NCBI GenBank assembly: GCA_018343915.1
Contig: JABRWF010000003.1
Span: 2,356,001 to 2,420,000 of the forward strand
From: Agroathelia rolfsii
Lineage: Eukaryota; Basidiomycota; Agaricomycetes; Amylocorticiales; Amylocorticiaceae
Reading direction: 5' to 3'
DNA: 64,000 bases
In this document: in pieces, positions 21,892 through 36,463 of the stretch
Layout: each line of letters begins with the position of its first letter
Position numbering within the stretch: the first letter of the stretch is position 1
Translations under genes and position numbers: made by a program
The notes under the pieces: model-generated
Told to the model about the DNA's origin: nothing
What the model saw: only the letters and a program-made list of their open reading frames with translations
Database searches by the model: none

Positions 21892-24731
21892 ATGGCCCCG
21901 GCCCCGACCAATGGGGCTCCTGGTATGATGATAAGCGGGTCATAATTTTTATGTATTCAAAATGTGTTCACTCATGTATATAACAACAAATTAGATACTA
22001 CTCTCTCCAGGTGGTACAGCACCCCATGCGTGCTCGCATGTGTGGTTTTGGAGACAAGGTCCGTTCGTGGCGATCGTTATCCCGCCGACTGACTAATAAC
22101 GCATTCACATCCTTTGGTACTATCTGTTCATCTATCTACCTTCCCGACGCGTCGCCCCCTTCATAGGATCGGCGGCCTCTCGCGCCCGCTGCAATCGCAA
22201 AACTGATCCTTACAAGTAGAAATGGCTCCGAGGTTGACGTTGAGTCAGTCTTATTTTTTGTTTTTTTTTTTTTTTATTCCCCTGCCAAGTTACCGCTAAC
22301 TCTGAGCTCTTTTTTTTTTTTTTTTTTCTCCCCGATATTTAGTGACATCGCTTATGATTTTCTTGTCGTCACGGCCGATCTCTGGTCTGAAGACGGCAGG
22401 AGTGAAAACAACCTAGTCATCCATCAGGCCTATCTTGAAAGCAGGGCAAATAGGGCGTCATCATCGGTTGTGCAACAGACTCCCAACCCTTCTGGTATCT
22501 CGCCCGGGGTGCCCGGCGAATCACCTCCAGAGTCCCAAGTTAGTCACCCAAGATAGTTACCCAACATTTTTTGTTTTGTTTGATTTTAATTTTTTTTTTC
22601 CACACTCTCCCTCTCTCTTCTCCCCGCGTCTACTATCACGATCTGTTCGCCCTCTTCCACCCCTTCCAGTCTGCTTTCCAATGGCCGAATACAAATCCAC
22701 AGCCCTTTCCTGTCCACCAGACACAACCCAGCCCACCGTCTGTGCCCTCATCTTACCCTTCGACCTGGGCAAATCCTCAGTCTCAAAGTCGAGCCATCCC
22801 GCTCAATGCGCCTACTGCCACTGCGGATCGTTACCGGACATCTAGTGGCGCATACACCGCACCGTCCTCTATTCATGGCCCCAGCAATATTAACACGACT
22901 CAGAACCCTGCACTCAATTTTTCATCCAACGCAGCAGAGCGCGGTGCAGGAACGAGCAGCAACAACGGTAATGGGCGCCAGGGCAGTGACATCCCCATGC
23001 TCCCTGGCATTCGCGAGACTTTTTTCCTCCAGAGCACGCCTGGCTACCAGGCCCACCATGGTAACACGGCAACAGCGCCTACGCCAGCCCCGTGGAGTCC
23101 AATTGGGATGGGTACCTCAGCAACACCCATTCTGGGATCGTCCTCGATGACAACAATAGCGACAAGTCCAACAGCGACAACAAATCCTTCTTCCTGGTCA
23201 CCGACGACGGCTTACACATCCTCTCACGCTGCAGGCGCTTCTGGTGCATTCACCTCCCACACTGGCATTTCCGGTAACGGTTCTGGGTTTGGCCCTGGCG
23301 CCTTACCATCTACATCGCCCCCATCCGGCGTTGGCAGCGGCAGCAGCCACCATACTCCACACCAAGCTGTCCACGCGCATAACACCGGCTCCAGCTCCCT
23401 ATCCACAGGCTCGGGATACGGGTCTGGACCGTCCGGTGTTGTTCATCATGCGTCACAGGAGTCCACATCAAGCTCGACGTCATCGTCTTCGATCGGTGGT
23501 ACTAGCCGACCGCCAGCACTCCCGCCACCGATGAGATCGCCCGCGATGCAGATGATTGCGACGACTACTCCGCCTAGTGGGAGCGGGACTCCATCCTCTG
23601 CCAACGCCACAGGGTCAGCAGCAGTGGGGATCTCGGGGAGCGGCTCGCGCCCACCCAAGTATACGCGTATGTTGATTGGGCCCGTGGCGGCGGGAGCAGC
23701 ACTCTTGAGGGATGAAAATGATCTTAAAGGGATTTTCTTTATCTTTCAGGATTTATCTGTTCGCACTGAGGGTACGTGAATATCTAGTCGTTTTTATAAT
23801 TTTTATTGCTATTATCATCATTACCTTTTTTTTTCCGATTCCTTCGTCCGTCCGTAGTCTTGACATTTGACTGACAGCTATCTCTTCTCTCGTTCCGAAG
23901 GTAAATTCCGATTACGGCTTCGTCTCTCGAATGTCGGCACGTGAGTAGCAACTGTAAGAGTTTTTCTATCTCTCCCCCGACTCCGAGTGGGAGGGAGGAA
24001 AAACAAGCTCCGATGCTGCGAGAATAGTTTCACTTACACACAAAAAAAAAAACGTTTCTTGTCCTGACAGCCCTGGATTTCCTCACGTGAATCAGAATAT
24101 ATCGCCTGTGCTCGCGCAAGCGTATACGGAGGCTTTTGAGGTGTTCACCGCAAAACGGTTCCCGGGCGTTCCGCGTGAGTCTATTTTGTTTTTCTTCTAA
24201 TAAAAAAAAAAGAGGAAAGTGAACATTGATATTTTCATACGAAACTGTTTTCTTTTTTCGCGTTGCATTATGGAATGCGCACGATCGTCGTTGTTGGTGC
24301 CCCTTGCTCATATGCATATTCGTAGCAATCACGTCCCTATCCGCGGCACTAGGTAGACAAGGTCAAAAGCTGCCATTGGTAAGTGTTTGAAAGAAAAACG
24401 TCCCGACCCCCTTACTCCTTAATGCCTCTTTCCCCTTTCGTCGGCTTCCCTTACTACCCAAAAACCCTCGCAAAAACAATAGTAAAAATTGAAAATGCTC
24501 ACATTGTTTCTCTTTCTTTTTTAATATTCTATCCTTCTTTTTCTTCCTCCCCCCCCCCACCCTCCCCTTCTTTTCTAGCGCACAAAAAGCGACGTCCATA
24601 CAAGCGCAGGCCCTTCTTCACGGTCGCGCCGCAAGGGCCACAGGGTCGGAAAAGGATCGGGCGACGATTACTCAGGCGAGGACAATGACCACGACCATGA
24701 TGGCGGTGGCGGAAGCGAAGGCGATGACTGA
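21892..24731 (+). CDS. Velvet family regulator (VelB-like) with long insert in the velvet domain
   Basis: This is a fungal velvet transcription regulator, a nuclear protein of the family that couples development and secondary metabolism. Nine exons: 21892-21938, 21995-22058, 22167-22243, 22343-22538, 22670-23771, 23901-23940, 24071-24174, 24326-24378 and 24579-24731 (611 residues). The N-terminal half of the domain shows VVQHPMRARMCGFGDKDRRP and IAKLIL; the C-terminal half resumes with RMLIGPVAAGA, GIFFIFQDLSVRTEGKFRL and FEVFTAKRFPGV. Between them lie about 360 Ser/Thr/Gly/Pro-rich residues, mostly encoded by the single 1,102-bp exon. VelB-type proteins are known for an insert in this place, but this one is very long. 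The tail is basic then acidic (SRSRRKGHR, then Asp/Glu/Gly). The first exon is the least certain: the donor GTCATA at 21939 was chosen because the stronger GTATGA donor at 21924 does not keep the required phase from this ATG. Confidence 0.88.
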
Positions 24732-25198
24732 CTGTAGTAGCTTTCTTTCTTTCTTTTTTTCAATATGTTGCCATAGCAGTTCAATTTGGCGGTAAGCGTG
24801 CGGTCCCAAGTAGTGGCGGTAGTGATGGTGGTATGAGTATAGGTAATGGGATGAATGAGAGACGGATAGGAGTGAGCCGGACATGAGAGCTTACTGTCAC
24901 CCTTCCCTGACCATTTTGTTCTTGCTTCTTGAGGGAATTGTACAGGATAGATTGTCTATTCAAGTTTCTATAAGCTCGATACTTTCTTTGTACAAGTTCA
25001 CAAGTTTCTTCCCACCAAGCAACAAACTCCCTTGACGTTAAAAAAAAAAAAGACCAAACGAAAAAAGTATTGAAAGAATCGTAGAGATGTATGATATAAA
25101 AATTGTTTATAATTAGAAAAAGTGAAATTGCTCGTAAGATGAATGAATAGTGGAGGGGGATGGTACACTGGAGGAAGGTCTATGCATGCATGGTCTTT
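24732..25198. other. Convergent 3' flank, velvet / PPR genes
   Basis: This is AT-rich spacer with A runs near 25039-25050. It probably holds both 3' UTRs. No gene is seen. Confidence 0.6.
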
Positions 25199-28100
25199 TT
25201 AAGAATAACGCTCTTCCATCATCTTCAGGCGTTCCTTGTGGTTCCACTCCCGTACTGCGGTCACAGCAGCGGGGTACGTCCGCATGATACGCATAAATAT
25301 CTCATGCGCTGCAATATGCTGCTGTTCCACACTCCTCTTCTCGTTGCGCCCTTGTTGCTCGCCGCCAACGGGCTGCACGAGCCGCCCGTTGCTGAGATGC
25401 TCCAATACTTCGAAAAGCATCTGGAGCGATATCCCATGCGGCCTCCACATGTTCCACGCGGGCGAGATCTGCTGGAGGATATGAAGCGAGTGCGCAAAAT
25501 CGTGCGGGCGCTCCGATAGATCTGCCCGTGCTGGTGCTTTGAACGTGGCAAGTTTGCTGGCCAGCTGACGCACGGAGGGGTTCTTGAGACGCACAGTGGA
25601 CGAGATGTTAATTTCGTCTGTTGTTGCCACTGATGTGGATGACGGCGACGACGGCTGAGCTTCATCCATTGTTGCAGGCAACTCATCCGTCCTCGACACC
25701 TCATCCGACGAAGTTTGCCGAGAAGAGAGGGCGGCGACACCCTCTCCGTCTCGGCTGACCACGCTCCCGTGAGACGAGACTTCAGTAGACGAGAACGTTA
25801 ACGGATCCTCGGGTGCCTCATCTCGGTCAGCCTTGATCCGCTCCGACTGCTTCTGGTAAGGCAAAATCACGCGCTCGAGTACCTCAAACGCGCGCTCCGC
25901 CTCGCCTGCGCGCACGAGCGCCACAATCAAATGGTTCCAGTTATGCGAGTCAAACGAGAAGCCTTCCATCTGCATCTTGCGCCATGTGCGCGCGATCTCG
26001 GCATGTTTGCCGGCAGCCGAGAGCGCGTCGATGTAGATCGAGAATGGGATACACAGAAGGTTCGCTCGGTGGTTCATAGACCGGGATGGTGATGACGAAT
26101 CGAGCGTACTATCAGACGCGTCGCCTCCTTCAAATAGAGGGTCTACGCGGGCCTCTTGCAGGCCGAGACGAAAGATTTGCGGCCAGATTTCTATCACGCT
26201 CTCGTAGTCTGCTGTCCGACGGAATACGTCGAGGAGCCCAGTGAGCGTGCCAATGGTAGCTGTACCACCGGCATCTAGCATCTCCCTGAAAAGCCTCTGT
26301 ACGTCCTGAGGCTTACGTAGCTTAACATAGGCGTCCATGACGGGGCTGAAAATACTTTCCAGCCCCGACACACGGCCATTGATGAGACCGAGCCAAGGCC
26401 GTCTGGACACGGACACGGGCGAAGGAGAACCAGGATGCGAGCCTTCGGGGACGGGCGCTTCTTCTGGAGCTATGGTTTCGGACTGCTGCTCTTCGGCCGT
26501 AGGTTCAAGCAGGGATTGTATGAAACCTTCTGCAAGCTTGATGCTTTCTTCCGAGCGTTCGTTGGCATATGCATGGAGGATCTTGCTGAATGTCCCACCC
26601 GTCGGCTGTAGGCCCCGCGTCCGAATCTCATCGTAAGCCTCCTTGGCCTTCTGCTTGTTCCCCGCGTGCAACCATCCAGACATGATGATCGTCAATGCAT
26701 ACGCGTTCACTTCGAGTCTATTCCTCCAGTCCTGCGATAGTCGGTCCATCTGTTGCAGTATGTCCGTCGCCGCCTGCATATTCCCGCTGTCGCATGCCGA
26801 CTGGATCAGAAGCGAATATGTGTACGCGTCCGGTGTTAACCCGGCGGATTTGAATCTTGAGAACAGCGAGCCAACAACACGGAACGGTGAGCCGATCATC
26901 ACGTACGCCTTCATGAGCATGTTGTAGATGTCGATTGTGAGTTTGGCCGACCGGCGCGAGTTGGTGCGCGTATGAGCGTTGATGTAGTCGAAAGCGCGAA
27001 TGACGCCCTTCCATGCGCCAGCCTCAATGTGCGCATCCATGAGAGCGGCGACCATACGTGCATCCGCAGCGATACCCTCCTTGACGGCGCGCTGGTAGAT
27101 GGCCTCGGCTGCCACCGGGTTCTTCCTCTTCGCCAGCATGGAGATAATGGTAGTGTACGTCACCACTGTGGGAGTAACGCCCGTGTCCTTCATCTGGTCC
27201 AACACCTCCGCCACGCTGGAGAGCTCTCCGCGAAGTGCAAAACTCCTCAGCAACACGGTATACACATGCACGTCGGCGCCGATGCCGGCCTTGACCATGT
27301 TCTCGAGCCAGATATTCATGCCATGGAAGTCACTACGTTGGGCGTGAGCATAGATGAGCTCGCTGTAATGAATGACACTCGGTTTCATCTTGGCCGGTGT
27401 ATATTCTTGGGGTAGGAAAAACCGCGAAAACAGCGATATAGCGTCTTCTGTGTTCCCATGTGTGGCGTACGCGTGGAGCATCATGCCAATCTCCGGCGCT
27501 CCCACCCAGCCGCGTTGTTCAATGGTCGAGAAGAGTTCCTCGGAAAATAGAACGTTGCCTTGACTGGAGAAGAGATAGAGACCAGCGTTCAAGGACTTTT
27601 TCGTCGGTGTAGAACCCAAGTCTTTTTGAACGTCATCATATAATCGATTAGCCGTATGGAATTCCTCAGCACGGACTAAGGCATGTATGACTTCAAGGTA
27701 CACGCGAGACGGGGGAGAAATGCCGAAATTCTTCATAACCTCCAACATACTGCATGCTTCCAAAGGCAGACCCTTCCAACACAGTGCTCCTATGACGGTC
27801 AACCCCACGCGTAGTTTTGTCTTTTCGGATTCGCTTTCGATTCCTTTGTAAACGGTGAACGGATTGGGTAGGGCTTCGAAAATGTCGGCGATCGTGTCCC
27901 GAACTTTCAAAGCGGCGCGTGGCATTTCGAGTGTCCTTGCCGAGGGTGGACCGGTTAATGCATTATGTATATGTGTGTAGTAGAGATTGACGTGATGGGC
28001 AAGGGCGTTCATAAAACCAGTGTGGCCCAAGTGTACAAGGCTGGCCCAGAAAAGGCACCTCAACAAGAGGAGAGCTTCAGATGACACCGGGTACTCCTTC

Positions 28101-28939
28101 GAGATGACTTGCTGCAGGACGGTACGGGCGGAGTCGAGTTGGCCCGCAAGCGCCTTTGCTCTGACCAGCACCTTGTTACGTTTTGGTGCGTTCTTCATGG
28201 GTCTCTCTTCCATTACCGACAACGCACGTTCCCCCCAAATGCGAATGTCGTCGGGAGACGCTTGCGGAGAGTACATTTTTTCACCCTCGCTGATGAGCAT
28301 GGAAGCCAAAATGATAAGCTCATGTTGCGTCAATACGTTGGATGTATCATCTTTAATGGTCTGTTGGTACGCAGACCAAGCGTCTTCCGCAGAAAATGAA
28401 CCACTCGTCGCGTGCAACATATTTAGAAGCCTGGGCAGTGGGGAATCATCTGTGCGTGGGCTCGCTGGAAGAGTTCCAACAGAGCTGGAAGCATGTCGAC
28501 GCTGTATCGATCCAAAGGGTAAAGACGGAGACCTAGGACTGCTGGCAGGAACCTTTATCCGTCTAAGCCGATGAAGTGACGACTTTCGAGTGGGTACACT
28601 GTCTTCTTCCATCTCGAATGGACTGATACCAACTAAAGGAGGAAGGGAATGGAATAGAAGAGCAGAAGTTTAGTATCATATCACATCTCAAGAAAACAGA
28701 ACGGCTTCGAGGGCCAAAGACGTACAGGTGAGGCATACGGAATGCATGAGAGGATAGTGGCATGACGATCGATCCAGACACCATTCCAGACATTCAACCT
28801 CCTGTGCAAAAACTGCCTTTTGCTTTCCCTTCCATACTGTTGGACGCGGTGTGAACAGGTCGTTGGAAATGGACGCCGTACGCGCTGTCATGTGTCGCAT
28901 GGACGAGCGCGCCGTGGAAAGCAAGAGGGGCTCCACCAT
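25199..28939 (-). CDS. Large pentatricopeptide repeat (PPR) protein, probably mitochondrial
   Basis: This encodes a PPR protein of about 1,215 residues, likely an organellar RNA-binding factor. Exon 1 is 28726-28939 and exon 2 is 25199-28632, separated by a 93-bp intron. The first exon supplies a start rich in Ser, Arg and Thr without acidic runs (around STARSSMRHMTART), which fits a mitochondrial presequence. PPR units follow one another from about residue 330 to 760 (for example the units around VYTVLLRSFALRGE, VTYTTIISMLAKRK, YTYSLLIQSACDSGN), with further units near 840-990. A low-complexity Ser/Glu-rich segment (about 1020-1090) precedes the C-terminal part. Without exon 1 the second exon could start at its own ATG at 28612. 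The exact RNA target cannot be read from the sequence. Confidence 0.88.
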
Positions 28940-31900
28940 GTACAGCTGCAGAGTTTCCAAACTTTCTAAGAAGCCGAGAATGCATACAGCTACTAGTATC
29001 CCGACCTTTGCCTCGCCAGAGCAATGTAGGAAGCCAGAGCGAGCGAAGACACAATGCAGGTGATTCCAAAAAGTCGTCCAAATGAAGTTGGCAGGAATGG
29101 ATGCTTCGGTCCGCAATAGGCATGAGTCGGAATTCGGATGAACGCTCATATTTGGCTATGTGGCTTGTCACTGGATTGCCACTTGTCACATAACTCAGCC
29201 ACAGCAGCCACAAGCGACGCCACCAGCACCAGCAAGCGGGCGGACGGACTCCAGCAATAGACACCAACGTCCTTCGAAACGGCTGATCCGTCCCGTGCTT
29301 GCATAATTTTTCTTTCCCTAGTCTGTGTTGCTCATGTGACTTTTATTTCTCGTGAACCTTGTTTATAAATCCAGATATTCTTTCCTTGAGGTACTTTGTA
29401 CATCAAAATTCTCGAAGTCCAAAAACAAACTTCACCATACCCCAGGCAAATGGCACACATGCTGTGCTATACTCGCCTTTTTCTTTTTTGTGGTGTTAAA
29501 ACTTGACCTGAGCTTCGGCACCGGCCTATCCCGCCCATCTATCTGAGTTCCATATCGTTCGTGTTTAAGCTTTCTGCTACGACACAGGTAACTTTCCGAA
29601 TTTGTCCAGCCTTCCCCGATAAACAGCTACAACCACCATTCTATTATCTGTTCATGGCACATACCGACGTCATCGAATTCCCTCTAACCTAGACGTTCCC
29701 GGGTCAACCATAGTACCTTCTCCCTGTGGCAAATATGCATCGACTGCCAAGACTACTTTTAGACCAGATTGACTTCCGTCCTGACGCGTGCTTCGGATTG
29801 TCAAGGGTTTTGCTCATCCTTGTGACTGACCAAGCGCATACTTCTCCGCCGCACAAACCTCCGAAAAGAAAGTTACGGCCGCGCAGCGGACAAAGTAAAG
29901 TTGCCTGCTTGTCGGGCAGTTCGTTTCATATAGTTTGACCCGTCCGAACCCCTTATATGACGAACGTGTGGACGGTTCTCAGAAGCGCAAGCTCCGAATA
30001 CGGGTGATAAAGAATAGATCGAGAGGTGAGTCAGGCTCTGGCACCGACGAATCCAGTTAGAGGTATGGCCTTGTTCTTCATGTCCTTCTCAGCCTCTAGT
30101 CTTGGGACCCCTCTAAACTTCGGGACCCTCTCAAAGAAGACTGTCGTGTCTGAAAAAGGAAGGTGAGCATATCATGAGGCTCTGGGGTTCCCTTATCTGG
30201 ACGCGGTCTATCCTAGTAGCGTACGGTGTTGCATCGTCACAATGGGCGTCATGACCCAGCGATACCGCCTCCATGAGATTGGATTGTGTTATCGCTCACT
30301 TATGTAGCCATCTTTGTCTTTCTCAGAGCAACAAGACGGGGATGAGAGATAGAGACAGGTGATGCTGGATGATACGGGGTTTCGATGTCGAGTCTGATGA
30401 TCTTCGATGCTTCGATACGGCCCGCGACATGACCCTCAACTCATTTAGTCCCAGAAATCGGACGCCCAATGGCCCTAACCAAAACGATGTGGATAACAGG
30501 TAAAAGCCAGTATTCTGAGAATAGCCCATTCTACATACCATCAGCTAAACATCAAGTTAGCTCGGATGTGCGAGGATCAAGCAGCAGCGACGCCGCAATC
30601 TGTTGTTTTGACTCGTTTCTGCTGCTTATTTCAATTTCTGACCGCAGGCGGCCCATATGTATCGCCATTTGTCTGAATGAAAACAGGTGATTAGTCTAAA
30701 GACTGCGACTCCACCGCAATACATTTGAACGGTGAAAAATGCCGCTAATGATAATCATGTGTAAGCTATAGCCTCCTATCCGCCCATCGGGCATGAGCTT
30801 GTCTTACTCTATCTACAAGCAAGTTCATATGGATATTCCATCGCTTGAGATATATTATCATTTTTGCTTTGACCACCACAGGCTAGAGGCTATGCAATCA
30901 CTTCACATAATCAACGTAAGAACAAACTCACTACCTCGGGGATATATGCCCTGGCTGGTTTTGATTGCGCAGCTTTGCAAATTCATAGGTTTTTTTTCTG
31001 GCCATCCATGATTTGACACGTATCTAAACTTCTCACTATCTTATTGTGCACAGCTCGGAAATATCCTGCTGAACTTTCCGAATTATATCACCTACATACC
31101 ATTCCGATCAAGCGTGGAACGGATTTTTCCTGTTTTTAATGTCGCATTGCTAACAACTTTCACATATCACAATTCAGCTCGAAAACGAACCGACCGCGGT
31201 CTTCTTTTCTATAGCTGTATGGTCTGCACAGCATTAATCAACAACACATCCATGACAAAATAACTTCACCGGTGGAGAATAGATGGTACGTGTATGTGCT
31301 TAACGTTACATATATACACAATTCGTGTATTAGTTGAATGCACACTTCACAACTTTCAAAATCTGGACTGCATCGCAAGGAAAGAGCCTCAGTATCCTAT
31401 AATCTATTACTATGAACACTACCGGGAGCATGAAAAGGCTTTGATATCACTGCAAGTTACTAACCATTCTTCCTTTCCTTCCGCCTTCCCCTGCAATCCC
31501 TGCACTCGCCGATGCTTCAGAAGAGATGTCAGCGCTGCTTCATCAGCCGGTACTGGTTTGTTTAGAAAAATCACTATTGTGCAACACGACCAACATGCCA
31601 GTTCCGTCAACGCCCCAATCCCAATCTTTCGTAACCTCAGTCAAGAAAAGATTCACAATGATATCACACAGGGTATCCTCATACTCTCAGTCTCAGCATG
31701 AGCACTATGAAGGCCCAATGATCTAAATTCATTGCCAAGCCTAAAAGACCGCATCTTAGTCAATGACGCCCAAACGTTCACAAGCTATGCTAAGTTAGTG
31801 GAGAATATGAGCATATTGTCATGATAGGCGCTGGGATTAGCACTGCCGCCCACCCTGGCAGCGATCTTAAATAATGACAAACATCAGCGATGAGAAAAAA

Positions 31901-34900
31901 AAACTCTCGGCGCCTAGCCTTAACGCCTCCCTGTGTGAACACATGTCCCCCAGATGACTGATAGACGCGGCTACGTGTCCCTTTGACACGCCCATGGCAC
32001 CCATGCCAAAATAGCGCCATCCGTATGTACTGATAACAAAAGAATAGTAAATAATTTATGACAGTACGATTTCCATGTAAGATACCACGACGTTATTCAA
32101 GGTTGGCAACCAGCTCTAATGTCATTCAAGTTCAAGGGTTTTGAAAGTACTTGGCTAGGTGGAATGATTGATCTTATGTCACTAACATGTCCCAGCTTAC
32201 GGCCCATCTTTGATTTTAACAATAAATTGATAAATCCTAGGCTAGGAGGCTGAGCATAAATTATGACGCTGGTGAAACTGCGCTTTGAACGGCGGCCTGA
32301 GCCTGAAAGGCAATTCGAAATCGTTCAACTGTACTTGCGAATATCGGCGAACAAATTTAGACATGTACATCAGTTAGTAGTTCGTCGAGTTCGACTTGGT
32401 TCAGCCGGTCGATGGAGGGTGCCTCTTCAAAGCAGTCTAATATTCGGCTGAAATTGATGCGGATCAGAGTGCTACATATAGCATCGTTCCCCAAGTCTTT
32501 TATGGCATGAGGCTGTACAAGCCTGAGAGCGCCGTCCGAGTCACGCCGCGCACAGTTGTTACGAAATATCGGTAAAATATTAATTCACACGTATATCGTA
32601 ACGCCGATGCCATGGCTAACTGCTCACTAGACACTTGAAGCTAGAGACTTGCGATGTCCACATATCTACTGCAGCGTGCGTATAGCGTGAATGCTAGTGC
32701 CATCGCTACTTATCTTCTTCTGAATTCGGAAACACTCAGGAAGTATCGTGATCAGTTAGGCCTAGTCAGGGTCAGGGGACATGATCAATTCGAAAGGATA
32801 TACGGGCATGCACTAACATCTATGTCCAGCTCAACATGCGCCTTGAGGTTATACATACAAAAAGTAAGGACGTAGTACATGCCAAGTCTATACAGCATAG
32901 CCTCAGCTCTCGGCCCCTTGCGATAAAACTTCCACATTCGATACCGGCGTTCATCCCACAGTGCCGGCTACTTACACAGCCATGAATCCATCTATGCGCA
33001 AAGAAAAATGGACAAAGGAAATTTCATATGCCATTCATGTGTCAGCGATCTCAGGTTCATTCAAGGCTTGCGCATGGTTTAGCACTCACATGATCATACC
33101 AGAGTAGCGACGCTGATAATGAAATCACGACGAAGTAGCAACTAGAGACGTTCCAAGTAGTTTCCATCACAGATATCGACTCCGATTGACCATATCACCA
33201 ACCCACATTAGCAATGATATTCGGTCCGAACGATTGATGGAAATATAGGGAGAAATACCGTATCATTGTCTAAACACAGCATCCCCAGGTCTCATCGGTA
33301 TCGACGTCGGCATCAATGGCAATCCCGTATTAGGACACAACATGGCTGGGGCGGTAAACATTTAGGATGCGCACGCAAATCCAAACTAAACGCCATATGC
33401 CACCCACGACTCCTGGAATGATAAGGGAGCTGTGGTATAGTAGCCGTCTAGCACAATAGCTCAACATATGACCAAGCTTAGCAGCGGGGGATACTTCATC
33501 CTATGACCACCCGTCATGACTTCATTTTTGAACTAAGAGAGACTGATTGCCCTGACTTATCCACTCATGATCGATGTATAATCAGGTCAATCCCGTTCGC
33601 ATCGCCCCTCGATGCCGCGCCGTTGCCCGCTCATCGGTAGCGAAGCGCCACAGACCCGTCGGTCATCGACGCGACGCCGCATTCATCATGATTTGTGTTT
33701 CTTTATTGGGTTTAAATCCAAATCAAAATGCAAGTTCCGGAGTCAGAAAAGGGGCAAAGCTGAAGCTTGAGTGAGTCTTCGGTCGTTTGACAAATCACCA
33801 TCAAACTGGCGTCAAGGTTTCCCATAGCGGCTCTACAGTCCCGGGAAACCGAGCGGTCGATCTATCAATCCACCGCACATTTCAATACCGATTATTATTG
33901 TTCATTGGGTATCGAGTCGCGCCGCCCACTAGAATTTTCTTTTTCTCACTTTTCCATACCTCCATATGCCAAACTTAGTCTAAATAAGCATTAGTTCGGG
34001 CGCACATGGGAAACATCTTTTTGTTGTATGTCCTTCCATGTGATATCGAAAAGAAGAGGGGTCCGCGTGATAATTTCTGCGTTGTTTATCTATTGCTATA
34101 AGGCTCTCCTGTGTTTGTAAGCTCGGCTTTTGCCGAACCACCAATATACTGCATACCGCTAACAGCAGTGAACAATAACAGATGCATTGTACTACGCATT
34201 GATGGTAATCCAGTTCCATTTCATGGTTCTACACATTAAAGACCGAGCTGTATCCATATCGACAGATCGGACGCGGTATCTCGGAGCGAAGAACGCCTTG
34301 CATGCGTGGCTACAGTTTTACAGTCAGCAATGATGACTGACGCGGGATAATGCATACAGGGTGTGTCGATATAAGAAAAAGTATTATTAACAATCATTTA
34401 TCATGATGCATTGACCTCAAAGTTGAACATCAATATGCCGTGCTACAACGTATACCAGCGTTGATTTCGTTCCACCCCATTGACAGGCCGGGATCGATCC
34501 ACAGTAGTGAGTGATTCAGATGCACAGCCGGATCTTTGGATTTTTTATCATCGTCCGCTCGTGAGTGGGAAGCAAACGGTTCGAAGCGGATGCAATGTTC
34601 ATACGGCGGAGTCATTAATTTTAGACCCGGAAGCATTATTATACTGGAACAAGTATGTGCCCTCCCAGATGAGGCGCATATATCGTACTGCGTCTCCGAT
34701 TCGCAGTTAGCTATGCGTTCGCATCGGGGCAAGGGCAAGGGCATGGGCAATTCTCAAAGAAAGATAAAGGCAAGGAATTTCAAATACAAACCAGACGGTC
34801 CAAGTCGGCTCCGAGCTCGGGAATTGGATGCACAGGAAATGACTCGGGCAGCATAAACGGAAACAGAAAATCCTTGGGGAAACATAAAAAAGCTCATACA

Positions 34901-36288
34901 TCTCCTTAGACTATTTTTTTTCTAATGTCATACGCATTTCCTTAATAGTAGATATTTCGAGTCTAGTCAACCATTGCACTTCATATTGGAACTGACAATC
35001 ATGGACATATGTCAATCAGCCCATCTCCAGTGCTAACATGGGTAAGACTCGGAGCTGGATATATGCACGTGCTGGCCGAGGGTTGAACTTATTAATCAGT
35101 GTTGTTAGTAACAAGCGCCAAGTGTACTGCCCTCCAACTCCATCAGCTTTGTGTTGAGCGGATATTTATAGCAACTATCAATACAATGCTTGGGAGAAAA
35201 GGCGAGTTAGAGTCCGAGTCATTCTGACAAAAAAAAAAAAAAGGAAAACCCCGACAGCTAGTAGGATCTGAATAGAATAATATACAATATCATCTTCCCA
35301 CTACCGCACCGCCAAGTAACTCGGATCCGTAGTTATAGTTGAGTAACGTTTACATTCTGATGTCTACCGTAGGAATGCAGACCGGCATACACCTAAAATA
35401 TTCGATCCACATCTCTGTTACTAATACTTAGTACAAGCATCATCATCACCACCGTCGCCATCACAGGATGACACACGTAATGGTGGTGTGCGGATCACCG
35501 CTCCAAGCCTGTCCTTCAAGTCACGAACTTCAAGCTGGGCCAAATCGTTTACTGGTTTACTACTTACTGAACGTTTACCGAACCATGCACATCAGCACTA
35601 CTATACTAAGCCGCATGATTAATTATCATGCGGGCGAGCGGCGTGCACATATACAATTGCGTGGCAGTATTAGTAGTAGTAAGCAGTAGTCGTACTAATC
35701 AGCGTGATACACCTGCCGGTGGTCCAATCCCCGACTAGCACCAGCCCCACTAGTAGCCCAGGCCTCAACGTCGCCATCATTTCAAGACCAATCGCAAGGA
35801 CACAATGAAAATGCCTTCAATATCAACGCAAGCCGGCGCGCTTCTTCTTCTTGGCCATAATGATATTAGTAGTTACCATAGTATATACAAACCCCCGATT
35901 TCAAAGGAGTTCAACTTGAACATGGTTGATATTGCGGTTGTGCGGTTGCAGTAATAATTCATATAGTAAGAAATGCAATATAACTATACTGCGTAATCAC
36001 TGTGCTGGCAATGTGGACCTGCTGGTATCATCATCCCGATCATAAATGGTATTACTGAATTCATTTTCCGAAATAAATTCAAATTGTGGGGTTCAAAGTT
36101 TGGCCAGACCAAAATGATATATCCGAGTCGTTGTGTTCTGTCAAAAAAACAAAAAAGTACTTAATTTAATTTTTCTGTACAGATAAACCCATATATTGAT
36201 AATGGATTGACCGAATTGACTTGTTGACGTCGATCAGCTGTAAGTAGTAGAAGCCCCTGTGTGCCATGACAGAACTATATGCGACATA

Positions 36289-36331
36289 TGCACGCACGCA
36301 TACGCACGCACGCATGCACGCATGCATGCAT
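36289..36331. repeat. (GCAC/GCAT)n microsatellite
   Basis: An imperfect tetranucleotide run of CACG/CATG units, seen directly in the sequence. Confidence 0.9.
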
Positions 36332-36435
36332 CTATTTCTTCGAAGCGCGTGTCATGATCATCATCTTAAAGCTTCGTATCAAGGGATTATATATTACTGT
36401 ATATATAATGCACATAAAGGAGATCATAATAGTGA

Positions 36436-36463
36436 TGGTGGTGGTGGTGGTGGTGGTGGTGGT
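36436..36463. repeat. (GGT)n microsatellite
   Basis: About nine GGT units in a row, seen directly. Confidence 0.95.

Noticed and set aside
28688..29149. 153-codon minus ORF as a separate gene
   Set aside because: Its later part is exon 1 of the PPR gene; the upstream part lacks a better start than the Met at 28939.
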